From the NCBI GenBank assembly GCA_001636675.1, contig AZGY01000022.1, forward strand, positions 1,296 through 65,295: 64,000 nucleotides of DNA, given 5' to 3'. Source of the DNA: Moelleriella libera RCEF 2490. Its lineage: Eukaryota; Ascomycota; Sordariomycetes; Hypocreales; Clavicipitaceae. The position numbers and the translations under genes are program-made. Below the pieces are notes generated by a model. That model saw only the letters and a program-made list of their open reading frames with translations. It did not search any database and was not told where the DNA came from. Below, piece after piece: positions 34,201-43,866 of this stretch. Positions within the stretch are counted from its first letter, which is position 1; every line of letters begins with the position of its first letter.

Positions 34201-35206
34201 CCGCTTCATGCACATTTGCCTCTTTCTGACACTTTTATGTGACCAGCCTCGCACCTACACCCTCCGTCAAAACCTGCAAACTAGGGCATCCCGAGCAGGA
34301 GATGTTGGAAGAGTCCGATGAGGCTGACGAGCCCGATGAGAAAGAGGGCAGAATCAAGACCCGTTACCACGAGTCCGAAAAGATTCTGGGTGCTCTTTAT
34401 CGCGAAATCAACGAGCGAAAGATTTGGCGACGTCATATCCACAAAGCGGTCTCAACGGAGGCCTCATCAGCGATGTGGGAGCGATTTGCTGCCCGTTTAC
34501 GAGCTGAGCTTGTGGTGTGCGGAGTCCCGCTCGATGACCCAGAGTATTTGGAGCAAGCGGCAACGATTCGCGGTTTGTAAGTCTCACGACCTTGGGGGCG
34601 AGGGCCTACTGGGTATATCCCTGCTAACTTTGGCTCGTCAGATATGAAGACACGGTTTTGGCCAGCATGCGCCAGTTTTCAACCAGCCCAAGACGCAAAA
34701 TCACCGAGGTGGAAGTGTTTTGCGGTTCCATCTTGAGCAAGACAGGAGTGCCAACGCGCCAGCAACGCGACACGTCCGTCCGACTCAAAGACGAGTCGGA
34801 AAAGACGCAGCGGTGGCTATCTCGAATGATATGTCCTCGATCTGAGCACGGGACATATGCAGAAACTGTCCGAGGCAACCACCACGAAGCAGACCCGACG
34901 TACGGGGTCTTGCAGCTGGCCTGGGCGTGTTTGGACATTGGTTGCAGGCGCTCAAGTGGTAACGAAGAGCTTGAGAGCTTCCGCGTTGTTGCTGCGTCTT
35001 GCCTGGTCAGGGAGCTAAACGGTCTCCAGGCACAAAACGACCCGCTGACGGCAGCACTCGCCCGCTTGGGCCTGGGCCGCGATGATGGTGACGATGACGA
35101 TGAGGACGATGATTATGATGATGATGATGATGATGATGATGGGATGGGCTGTGATGATAGCCGTGACGTGTTACCGGACGCTGTGCCGATGGAAATCTGC
35201 TCCTAG
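31268..35206 (+). CDS. Cellular RNA-dependent RNA polymerase (RNA silencing)
   Basis: Makes double-stranded RNA from single-stranded templates for small-RNA pathways (quelling, meiotic silencing or heterochromatin formation in fungi). Three exons: 31268-34185, 34247-34576 and 34642-35206, giving 1270 residues; introns are 61 and 65 nt, the second with a GCTAAC branch site. An RRM-like N-terminus starts MEVFLRGIPEAISEDKVSS and includes RFAFVTFLNN, as in Rdp1/SAD-1-type proteins. The catalytic RdRP region runs from about residue 450 to 1000. The active-site loop GGDLDGDLYN lies at about residues 856-865 and is intact. The C-terminal helical part follows both introns and ends with an Asp-rich tract encoded by GAT repeats (35081-35141) and then MEICS. 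Assignment to SAD-1/Rdp1 rather than QDE-1 rests on the N-terminus and is inferred. The gene looks intact. Confidence 0.92.
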
Positions 35207-35510
35207 CGTCGCCCCTGGCTTTGCCAATGGGATGATGTTCTTTCAGCTTTGTCATTCATTGTGCGGACGAGAATATGGATCCATCACCAATGATTCGTCG
35301 TGCGGACGGAGATCCGCCTCTGGCGTCTGAATCAGGGTTTCAAGTTGGTATGCGGGTGTTTCGCCATATTTCGGCACCTGTCTACCGTTGCATCGAGTAT
35401 TTCGATGGAGATCTACTCTCTAGCGTTGCCATTTATTTCGCAGATGGAATCCTGCTTTTGGCGTTGCCATTCATTGTTCCCATGGAAACCTGGTTCTGGC
35501 GTCTGAATTC
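35188..35510 (+). repeat. Decaying tandem array seeded by the RdRP stop region
   Basis: The last codons of the RdRP gene plus stop (ATGGAAATCTGCTCCTAG, then CGT) recur downstream with mutations: 35304-35330, 35404-35430, 35443-35468 and 35481-35507. Each copy matches the pattern ATGGA.ATC..C...GCGT, followed by TTGCC or CTGAA. Where adjacent, the copies are about 38 bp apart. They lie outside the coding frame. Confidence 0.6.
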
Positions 35511-36653
35511 AGAGTCGAGTTGCTCTGCGGGTTGGTGAGCGCACGTTGGAAGGAGTCTCGGGCGTGTCCAAAGCTAGAAGCGGCAACGACTACGATTTTT
35601 GGGATTTGGCTTGGTGCCTCTTGCTGACATTTGCAGCACTTTGGATACGAATCAAGTCGTCTGACGGGCTGAGGAAGCATGTGCAGAAAGCACAGCTTGA
35701 GGAGTCTGATCACCGCGGGCAAGCATCTGTAATTAAGAGAAGACCGGATGGGAGTGGAGGTGTGTAGGCTACTTTCATTTGTGGTCATCGGTAGTGTTAT
35801 TTGTGTGCTAGTCAAGTCATGTTTTCAAGACGGCATTGTGTGGTTTATCGTTGCGGTGTGTAAGGGATCACTGTATCGACACGGCCAGCTTCATCTGCTC
35901 CGCGATTTGTCATGTGCTGTTTAGATCGCCGGGGGCCAAGAGTTCAATTCTGACCCTGGTAGACCAGAGTCTTTCCCGCTCGAGACGCGCCGATTGAACG
36001 TTGCGGACAAGGGGGTGAAGGGACCTATAGGTACTAGGCATTAAAGGCCGGGATCCATGCGCGTGGATGGCCAGCCTCCGTGCTGTGCTTGTGCCCGAAC
36101 AGGACCTTGTTGGCTACGAACGAGTTGTGCGGAGGAAGAGGAGCAGCAGCTAGCGCTCTCTGTCAGGACTTGGGCCCAACGCAACCAACACCTCCTTGTC
36201 CGGCCTGGCCACCGATTAGGTACCCCGTGCAGCAGCCGCGTCGCAGATTGGACATATGATCCGTTGCTGCTTCATTCGCTCGGGTCTGTCCTTTTCTGGA
36301 CACTGTGGGCTTTCCTGAGTCTTGTTGGCTTGGCCCTGCCAGCTCCTGCAGAGAAATGAGGTTGGAGTGGCAGTTTGAGCGTGAGTGGACGGGGATGTTG
36401 CTCCTGCTGGTTAGGAGCAGGTCATGACTCCAGACGTGTTGCGCGGAGGACTCACGCCGCTGGAAATGGAGCCATTCGTACTTTAGGAACACCCACTAGC
36501 GCCGTCAGGACTCGAACCCGATCCTTCTCATAGATAACTCAAGTAGCATCGACCAGCAACGACATCACGCGCAGCGAGACCAATCTGAAGAAATAGAGCC
36601 ATGACGCCCTGCATGTTCAATTGTGCCATAGCATCTGTCTATGCATGTGGCAG

Positions 36654-36797
36654 CACTTCGAGCGGAGCGAGGCCGGCCCGCCGCAGGCGACCCCCGGTAG
36701 GGCCGCCGGAGGCATATCCCGAGATCATGGTGCTCTTGCGCTTGCGGTTTTGCCTCCGGTGGCGCTGCCGCAGGCCGGCCTCGCTCCGCTCGAAGTG
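36654..36797. repeat. GC-rich foldback element with 25-bp inverted ends
   Basis: The left arm 36654-36678 (begins CACTTCGAGCGGAGCGAGG) is the exact reverse complement of 36773-36797. Inside, next to the left arm, sits the full GC module shared with the copies at 39-50 kb. The right side carries a partly deleted copy in the opposite orientation. The total length is 144 bp. It could fold as a long hairpin or be a MITE-like unit. No clear target duplication was found. Confidence 0.8.
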
Positions 36798-37784
36798 AGC
36801 GCTTTCAAATTCAGCGTGCTCGAGATATTTCATGTCCATGCCAGCTAGTGAATGCGGTCTGGTCACAGGAGCTGAAAGGGAGGGATGTGGCTGCTTACTG
36901 CGGGGCTCTCGTCTCACCCCGTTCTGGCATGCTCGTTTGTTTGGTCAGAAGCTGAGGCTCAAAGGACAGGATAGACACATGAGAAGAAGAAAACCAGGAA
37001 GACAAAACGATAATGATAAGGAGAAAGAACAAGAGAAGAAAGAACCAGAAAAGGAAACAATATCAGATCAAGACGAAAAAAAAAGCAAGAGAAGAAAAAC
37101 CCAGAAAAGAAAACGATGTCAGATCAAGACGTTTGTCATACCAGAACTGGCAAGAGCTGTTACACATCCGTCTTGTCACAGCTCAAGAGGTAGAAAGAAA
37201 AAAAAAAGTCCCTTGCTGGACTTTCGCAGTGCCAGGTCTTGGTATATCGAGAAGAAATTAGTACCACGATAGTATTCCGAGTCAAAGTATACACAGGAGA
37301 CTTAAACCCAGTTGCTCAGGCATACTCCATATTCCAGAGGTGGTCCATCCGCACGCCATGCTGAGATGAGTCCTGACGAGGAACGTTGACATGGATACCT
37401 ACCCATGTGACATGAACCGTAGCAAGAGTCTTCTCCTGCCAGTGCTCCTCAACACCGTTTCTCATTCACACCTGCTCTGCTGTCAGAGTTGAGAAGCTGG
37501 CTGCCGCTGCTGTTGCCGTGAGCAGCGCGGACAGTACATCGCGTATAGCTCGAGATGGCATACTTACCTGGACCTGGATCCTTGTCGTCTGACGAGTACG
37601 TGGCGTGCTGTTGCATTTCCGGGTCCGGGGTTCGGGCCTTTGCTCCTCACATTCACCAAGCGCTCCGACGAGATCTTTTTGTCTGTGTCACTGCTACCGC
37701 TACTCTGGAATCATGGAACATTTTGTTATGCCACCGTTGAGGCCTGTCCCGACTGCCTCATAGACCAGCCGCGAAAAAAGTGAC

Positions 37785-37985
37785 TTTTTGCGATGTGATG
37801 TCGGCTTGGAATATGTCTCGTATAATAATTCAATGAGAAACTCCATCTTGTTAGTAAAGGTGCTTCTAGGATAACAGCGATTAGAAAGAGTTGTTAATAT
37901 CACTGCTATTAAATGAAGCAGGTATAATTAAGAATAGCCACCTGGCTTAGTGACTAATGAATAATTATGTGGGCGCTTAATTGAT
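37785..37985. other. AT-rich patch
   Basis: A local drop in GC with many TTAATA/AATTAA words, unlike its surroundings. No frame or repeat unit was identified. It may be a short RIP-affected relic. Confidence 0.4.
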
Positions 37986-38390
37986 GTTCAAGCAAGATTT
38001 GAGGTACCTGGCAAGCGGAGAGCACACACGCAGCACTGTGGTTCACGTTTTGGGCCGGCCTCATCATAAATCAGGGAAGCTCTCATCTACTTTTGATTTT
38101 TGCCACTGTTCCAGAGGTGCAATCCCAACTGTCCAATCTCCTTGGCCCATAATCACCGATGGCCGTCCAGCCTCCGCAGAGCACGGGGACCGTCCACTGC
38201 TCTCGATCCCGTCCATTTGACAGAAGTCATCATGCTGACTCCCAATGCTGGGCGGTCACGTGACACCATGTGAGGCTGTCGCAACCCTCCCATCTCACGT
38301 CTCGTCGCCGGTCGTCCCGTCTGCGCACGGGGCATGAAGCGACGTTGCTCGGTCCGTCTACAACCTCCAGCTCGTCCATCGCCGCCACCT

Positions 38391-38420
38391 CCACCACCAC
38401 CACCACCACCACCACCACCA
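38391..38420 (+). repeat. CCA microsatellite in the 5' leader
   Basis: About ten CCA triplets end 8 bp before the start codon of the DUF7704-like gene. Length variation here could affect the leader but not the protein. Confidence 0.9.
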
Positions 38421-38428
38421 CTATCAAT

Positions 38429-38908
38429 ATGCCATCAGGACCAGCCAGGGCCTCTGCCGCCTACCCGGCCCCGTACCGCGTCATCCTGACCGTCATCGAG
38501 CCGCTCTTCGCCGTGTGCGGAGCCGCGCTCGTGCTGGTCAGGCCGAGGGCCTACCTCTCGACCATGTCGCGCGGGCTCGGCGTCTTCTCGGCCGATTCGA
38601 CCTTCATGTACACGACGGCGGGGGGCGCCTGGCTCTACTTCGCCTTTGTCGAGGCCGTGGTCCTCCGCGCATACGACGACGCCCGTCTCTGGCGGCTCCT
38701 GTGCGCGGGCATGCTGCTCAGCGACGCCGCGTACTGCGTCTCGGTCGTGCAGGCCGTCGGCGGCTGGGACCGATGGGTCGACCTGGCGGCCTGGACGACG
38801 GACGACTGGGTGGCCTTTGCGGCCACGGCGCCCATGGTGCTCGTTCGGATTCTGATCGTGCTGGGCGTCGGCGTCAGGGCTGCGACGACGGGCAAGAAAC
38901 GAAAATAG
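38429..38908 (+). CDS. Small four-helix membrane protein, DUF7704-like
   Basis: Single exon, 159 residues, ending in a basic tail (TTGKKRK). Four hydrophobic segments are visible: about residues 18-36 (VILTVIEPLFAVCGAALVLV), 55-75, 83-105 and 130-148. The opening PYRVILTVIEPLFA and the pattern of a Tyr/Phe-rich second helix followed by LLCAGMLLSDAAY match uncharacterised fungal proteins grouped as DUF7704; this is recognition from memory. The start was chosen at the ATG after the CCA repeat because the upstream frame is repeat-encoded. Location is presumed to be an internal or plasma membrane. Function is unknown. Confidence 0.7.
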   Translation: MPSGPARASAAYPAPYRVILTVIEPLFAVCGAALVLVRPRAYLSTMSRGLGVFSADSTFMYTTAGGAWLYFAFVEAVVLRAYDDARLWRLLCAGMLLSDAAYCVSVVQAVGGWDRWVDLAAWTTDDWVAFAATAPMVLVRILIVLGVGVRAATTGKKRK

Positions 38909-39146
38909 GGAACCTGGTTGGTTGATGCCAGCGCTTCAATTTGCGTTGATCGGATTAGGTGGTGCAGTGGCAGCGACCGTCGCTGAATGGGCCTTGCCCT
39001 GTCAATGTTGTGTTTGCGGGGTGCGCAGATGAGCCATGCGAAGGAATAATACCAACAGCGCTGTGAGAATAAACCCTTTTCATAGCATCATCACCCAGCA
39101 TACGCAGCAGCACATACGAGCGGGTTGATCGTGGGCCCCCGGTGTC

Positions 39147-39263
39147 GTTTTTGCCTCCGGTGGTGCTGCCGCAGCTTCAAATCGGTGGCCTGGCTAGCCG
39201 AGTATCTGCCTCCGGCGGCCCTACCGGGGGTCGCCTGCGGCGGGCTGGCCTCGCAAGCTCGAA
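39147..39263 (-). repeat. GC-rich module, one partial and one full copy
   Basis: 39147-39180 matches the deleted copy at 36748 (TTTTGCCTCCGGTGG). 39208-39263 is a full copy in the orientation beginning GCCTCCGGCGGCCCTACCGG. The two lie 27 bp apart, both reversed relative to the left part of the 36654 element. Confidence 0.8.
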
Positions 39264-39846
39264 TCGTGACCGGCTAGCTGCCTTGTGCTTGACCGTGCGT
39301 GTGGTCGTCTCAAACGCTGCAGCGGCAGCACAAAGCGGGCTTGTTACGGGGGCATATGTTCTTACAGCTCTCTATCCCAGCATTAAAAATCAATTCCCGG
39401 AATCAGCCGCGAGCAGTGCCTTGTCAAAGGCGTCCATATCGGACCAGGCATTGTCATTGGCTGCGAAGCAGTCCTTCCTTTTGAATGTTCGAATATACAG
39501 TAAATTGACTGCTGCACAATTTGGTGGCAACCAAGGGGGTTGCGCCAGTGTAGTGTCTTTCAGGTGGCCGCGGCCGTCTTTGGGAATTCATCTATGCGGC
39601 TGCGCATGAGGGCATCACAACCCATGCCCTCAACCTAGAGATGCCTGTTTCGACCGATCAGAGGCCACGCATGGCTTTCATGTCCACGACTACGAAGCAG
39701 AGCTAGCCTGAGAAAAATAGCATCACAGAGCATGTGACAACAAAGAACCGATGACCGTAGGAGCGGCAAGCTAACCGACAGTGTGTTGGCACTTGCGACA
39801 GGGAACCGCGGCAGTAGTATCAGCAGTATTAGCAGTATCAGCGACG

Positions 39847-39870
39847 GCAGCAGCAGCAGCAGCAGCAGCA
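39847..39870 (+). repeat. CAG microsatellite
   Basis: About eight perfect CAG units in non-coding DNA. Confidence 0.9.
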
Positions 39871-41284
39871 AGGGTGTCAGTCTGTCGAACTGGATTGTCT
39901 GCTCACAATGTGGGCTGCTGCAGCCATTGCCATGTTAGGACTGGATGAGTGCAAGTTCCATCATGAGCCACCAACGGCTTTGGCGTCTCACTCTGACATG
40001 CCAAACACTTGCTCCATCGACCTATACGCACACCACCAGAGAGCACTCCATTGAGACGAGATGGCTTGCGCAGCCTCAAAGGGTCTGTTTGGCAGCTCTG
40101 TGAACAGAGCTTTCGGGATCGTGCTGTACCAGAAGTGGCGTGCGCGCACGGACATGGGCAGGATACGCAGCCGCCAATGTTGTCGAAGAGGGAAACGAGG
40201 GGCCCCACTCTTGCCCGCTCTGGCGGAGAAGGATTCGATCCCCTGGAAAATGTGCTCACACGCTGGGCATTGGAGCTGGATCGATTCATCCGGTGAGGAG
40301 GAGGTGGCGAGTTGAGAAGAATGTCGATATCAGTAGGGAACACCAACTCACACTCACACTCACAATCGCATAGCCCCTCACCACGCGTCGCATGCACCGC
40401 AGCGTAGCATCAAGCATGTACCGTAAGCTGCAAGAACGCATTCTGATGCCCGTTGGTTGATCCCCTCCCCCCGGGGTTGATTGATTGGCGCCGGGTCCTT
40501 GCCATCCGGGGACGCTTGCGCCGGATCCTGATCCTGCTCCCATCTCGTGGCACCACACATTCAATGTCATCTCAGCCACGCATCGGGCTCCACTGAATCC
40601 TCATCCCCAGCATGAAGCACGTCGAGCCTCGTACCTATGCACCCTGCATTGGTCAAGCACGGGTACGAGAGATGGAAGACAGCGAAGGTCATATTCTGCG
40701 TCATGACTTTTTCACGGGTACGGCGACAATACGGGGCACGCTGCGCAACAGGACCTCGTGCAAGATGAAATAAGATGAAAAATGACTCCAGCCCCAAAGG
40801 CAGCGCGGCGCAGCGGCACGAAATGCTAAAAAATAACCTTGATCACAAGCGACGCACACCCACCTTCTCGTGGCTGGCCGGCGATGACATGTATGCGATG
40901 CGACCCTCCAATCACGGCGCTCACGTCAGCGCGAGTGCCAAGAGATGCTGCAAGACCCATTCTCCTCCCCCCCCATACCCCCTCACACCGGCCGGCAGCA
41001 GAGCTTCGGACGAGATGACAGGGTGCATGCGCTTGGCCGACAAGGTGCATGAGGTGAGAGGTCCCTGATGAGGTGGTTGGTGGCAGGTTGGACGACGACA
41101 CAACACACCTCACTGCACGCTCCGCCATCGACACCCTTCTCCCTCCAACCACACAAACTCTCATCTTTCACTTTCTTCACATCCTGCAACCTCAATTCTC
41201 CTCCTCCACACCACGTGTCCGCCTGCCGCTTGTCAATCAGTTGCCGAAAACAAACAAACCCAAAAAAAAAAAAAAAAACAGAGA

Positions 41285-43342
41285 ATGATCTGCCTCAACA
41301 AAGCCGACGAGGGCGCTCTCCGCCACTTGTCGTACAACCAGAGCCCGCCTGCCCTCGCCCCTGGCGCCACGACGCGCGAGGACATGAACGGCATGGCCAA
41401 CCTGCGCGAGTATGTCGCCGCCGGCCAGGACGATGCGTCTGGCGGCGGGACCGGCAGCATGCTGGGCCAGACGGTCATGGACGAAAAGATGCATGCTGAT
41501 GCGCGGCCGCCGCGTGAGGAGGATGCGGCTGCCGCGCCTGACGCACGACGATGGCCCAATCGTGAGTTATTGATCCTGCTGCTGCTTATCAACAAGACCA
41601 CCGACTGACCGTGTGCCTGTCCTGCCTGCTATTAAAGAGCTGTCGCTGCGTCGTCGGGAGGCGCTCGCTGGGTGCCACGGCCAGCATCGCCTCGTCCCGG
41701 AGCCCTTTACGCGGTGCCTGGAGCGCCTTGGAGGCTGGACCATCTGCATTCCGTCCGCTCTGTTCCTGTCCTACGTTGTCTTTCATCTGGGAGCCGTCTT
41801 TGGCAGCAGCATGAAGAGCCCTGCACCGGCTCAGGACTCTCTGGTCTCTGGTTCCATCAACAACAACAACATCAACCACTCTGCTTTCGTCCCGGGCCCG
41901 TTCGAGGCGCCGCCGCAGCAGCGGCAGCTCGTCCAAGTCATGAAGAGATCCACGTGTGCCGACGGCAACGGCGATGACGATGCCTACAACCTGGGGCTTC
42001 ACGTCGCTGCCCTCTTCATCATCCTGTTCGTGTCAACCATGGGCTGCGCCTTCCCCATCATGGCCACCAAGTTCCCCGGCCTCCGCATCCCGCGCCGCTT
42101 CTTCTTCGCGATCCGCCACTTCGGCACCGGCGTCCTCATCGCCACGGCCTTTTGTCACCTGCTGCCCACGGCTTTCACGTCGCTCGGCAACCCGTGCCTC
42201 GGCGAGTTCTGGACCCAAAAGTACGAGGCCATGCCCGGCGCCATCGCCCTGGGCGCCATCTTCCTCGTCTCCGTGATCGAGATGGTCTTTCACCCCTCCA
42301 GACACATCCAGCCGGCGGACATTGTGACGAGATCCTCCGGCGGCGGCGGCCCGGATGACGGCGCCGACAAGCAGCCCATCCGGGACATGGGCACGCTCCA
42401 TGGCCACGAGACCAGCATCGGCCAAGGCCTGACGCATCTTGACCAGGTAGTGTTGGCCGACCGCGTAGTGGCCCCCCACCACGGGGCAGCAGTAGCTGAC
42501 GATGCCGGGGCCAAGAAAACCCCCGTCACAGAAGAGCAGGAGGAGAGGAGCGAGGCTTCGGACCACAGATACCTCACGCCCGAGCAGAAGCGCAATAAGG
42601 ATCGTCTGCAGTGCATCCTCCTCGAGATGGGCATCCTGTTCCACAGCATCTTCATCGGCATGGCGCTGAGCGTGAGCATCGGCAGTGACTTTGTCGTCTT
42701 GCTGATTGCCATTGTGTTCCACCGTATGTCCAGCACTGCCACCTACTCCGCTCGATCCCTTCATCCCCTCCTCTCTCTTTTCTTGCGATGAGCGCTGCTA
42801 GCTAGCTAGCCAGCTAACCACGTGCGATAAAGAAACGTTTGAAGGGCTGGCGCTCGGCTCGAGAATCTCGGCCATTGAATGGGGCACCGCCAAGACGTGG
42901 CAGCCTTGGCTCATGGCTCTCGCCTACGGATGCACGTACGTTCTTGAACAAACGCCGCCGCCCAGTAATAGCTGCGGGCGACACGCAATTCAGGCGAACC
43001 CCCCCCCTCTTCCTTATTTTTCTTTTCCCTGGCAAGACGGATGACACTGACCTTTTTTGTTTTTTTTTTTTCTGTGTCAACAGCACCCCCCTCGGACAAG
43101 CCATTGGTCTCGCGACGCACACCCTGTACAGCCCCGAGTCGGAAATCGGGCTGATTGTGGTGGGCGTCATGAATGCCATTTCGGCCGGCCTGCTCACCTT
43201 TGCCTCCCTCGTGGAGCTGCTGTCCGAGGACTTTCTGAGCGACGAGAGCTGGCGCTATCTCCGGGGCAGGAGCCGGGTCGTGGCCTGCCTCCTCGTCTTT
43301 TTCGGGGCCTTTTTCATGAGTCTCGTCGGCGCGTGGGCGTGA
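41285..43342 (+). CDS. ZIP-family zinc/iron transporter
   Basis: Moves Zn2+ or related divalent metals into the cytosol across the plasma membrane or an organelle. Four exons: 41285-41561, 41638-42723, 42833-42935 and 43084-43342, giving 574 residues. The first 200 residues are hydrophilic apart from one hydrophobic stretch (CIPSALFLSYVVF). Eight ZIP helices follow: AALFIILFVSTMG, then HFGTGVLIATAFCHLLPTAF, then a long His-containing loop. The ZIP signature is split by intron 2: EMGILFHSIFIGMALSV and FHQTFEGLALGSRI, which contain the metal-binding His and Glu residues. The last helices (LGQAIGLATHTLY and VVACLLVFFGAFFMSLVG) end the protein. Introns are 76, 109 and 148 nt; each junction restores a conserved ZIP sequence. 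Substrate cannot be told from sequence alone. Confidence 0.93.
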
Positions 43343-43866
43343 GACGCGTTTGTTGTGCCCAGGCCCTTCTCCCAAGGCTTGTTGTAGTGGTGGTGGTGGT
43401 GGCGGCGGCGGCGGGCAATCTGCGAGAGCCCGGCCTCTCTACCTGCAGATGCGTTGGTGAGAACGCAGCCCTCCGCACGCGGGCCACCCGTCCTGTCTTT
43501 TCCTTCTCTGTTGGTTCTACGCATCTTGTTTGGATTTGTGTGTTTGATCTCGCCGATGACCGCGGCGGATGGGATGCAAACAGTACCGTGCCGGCACCAC
43601 AGTCCCGTCATTATGGTGACCATTTACTGTTATCTACGGTGCGGCGTGTCAGCAGTGTCTGTGTACTTGCGGGACGATCCGAGTCCCACCCTACACACTC
43701 ACACTCACCACTCACACACACACACTCTCTCCCTCGCACGCTCTTCAATACAAACATTCGCTCATGAAAAGCTGCAGCTCCCCCGTAGTGTAAGAACATG
43801 ATTGTGACAGTTATAGCAAGCAGCCCCACGAGTAACCAACTCCCCATAATCTTTTTTTTCTTGCCC
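43343..43866. other. Convergent intergenic region, ZIP / oxygenase-like gene
   Basis: This is the shared 3' flank. It contains a CACACTCA-type dinucleotide-rich run at about 43690-43730. No gene is seen. Confidence 0.6.

Larger units (their letters stand above)
35511..38390. other. Gene-poor interval with repeats
   Basis: No gene is supported. It contains a GC-rich foldback (36654-36797), a purine-rich tract at about 36980-37260 (GAAGAAA-type runs), and an AT-rich patch around 37790-37985 that may be RIP-degraded. Frames in the purine tract encode only Lys/Glu-rich low-complexity sequence. Confidence 0.5.
38909..41284. other. Gene-poor interval upstream of the ZIP gene
   Basis: No supported gene. 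It holds GC-module copies (39147-39263), a CAG repeat (39847-39870) and a CT/CA-rich leader just before 41285, including an A-homopolymer run at about 41261-41277. Open frames on both strands are short and contradictory. Confidence 0.5.

Noticed and set aside
36470..36600. A tRNA gene on the minus strand (TTCGAGT loop with a possible five-pair stem)
   Set aside because: Only the T-arm is plausible. I could not form an acceptor stem or a proper anticodon arm, so it is at most a chance match or relic.
36980..37270. Lys/Glu-rich protein
   Set aside because: It is a translation of a purine-rich low-complexity tract; no flanking domain or splice context.
40210..40250. tRNA-like GATTCGATCCCC
   Set aside because: The flanking bases do not pair as a T-stem and no other arms can be formed.
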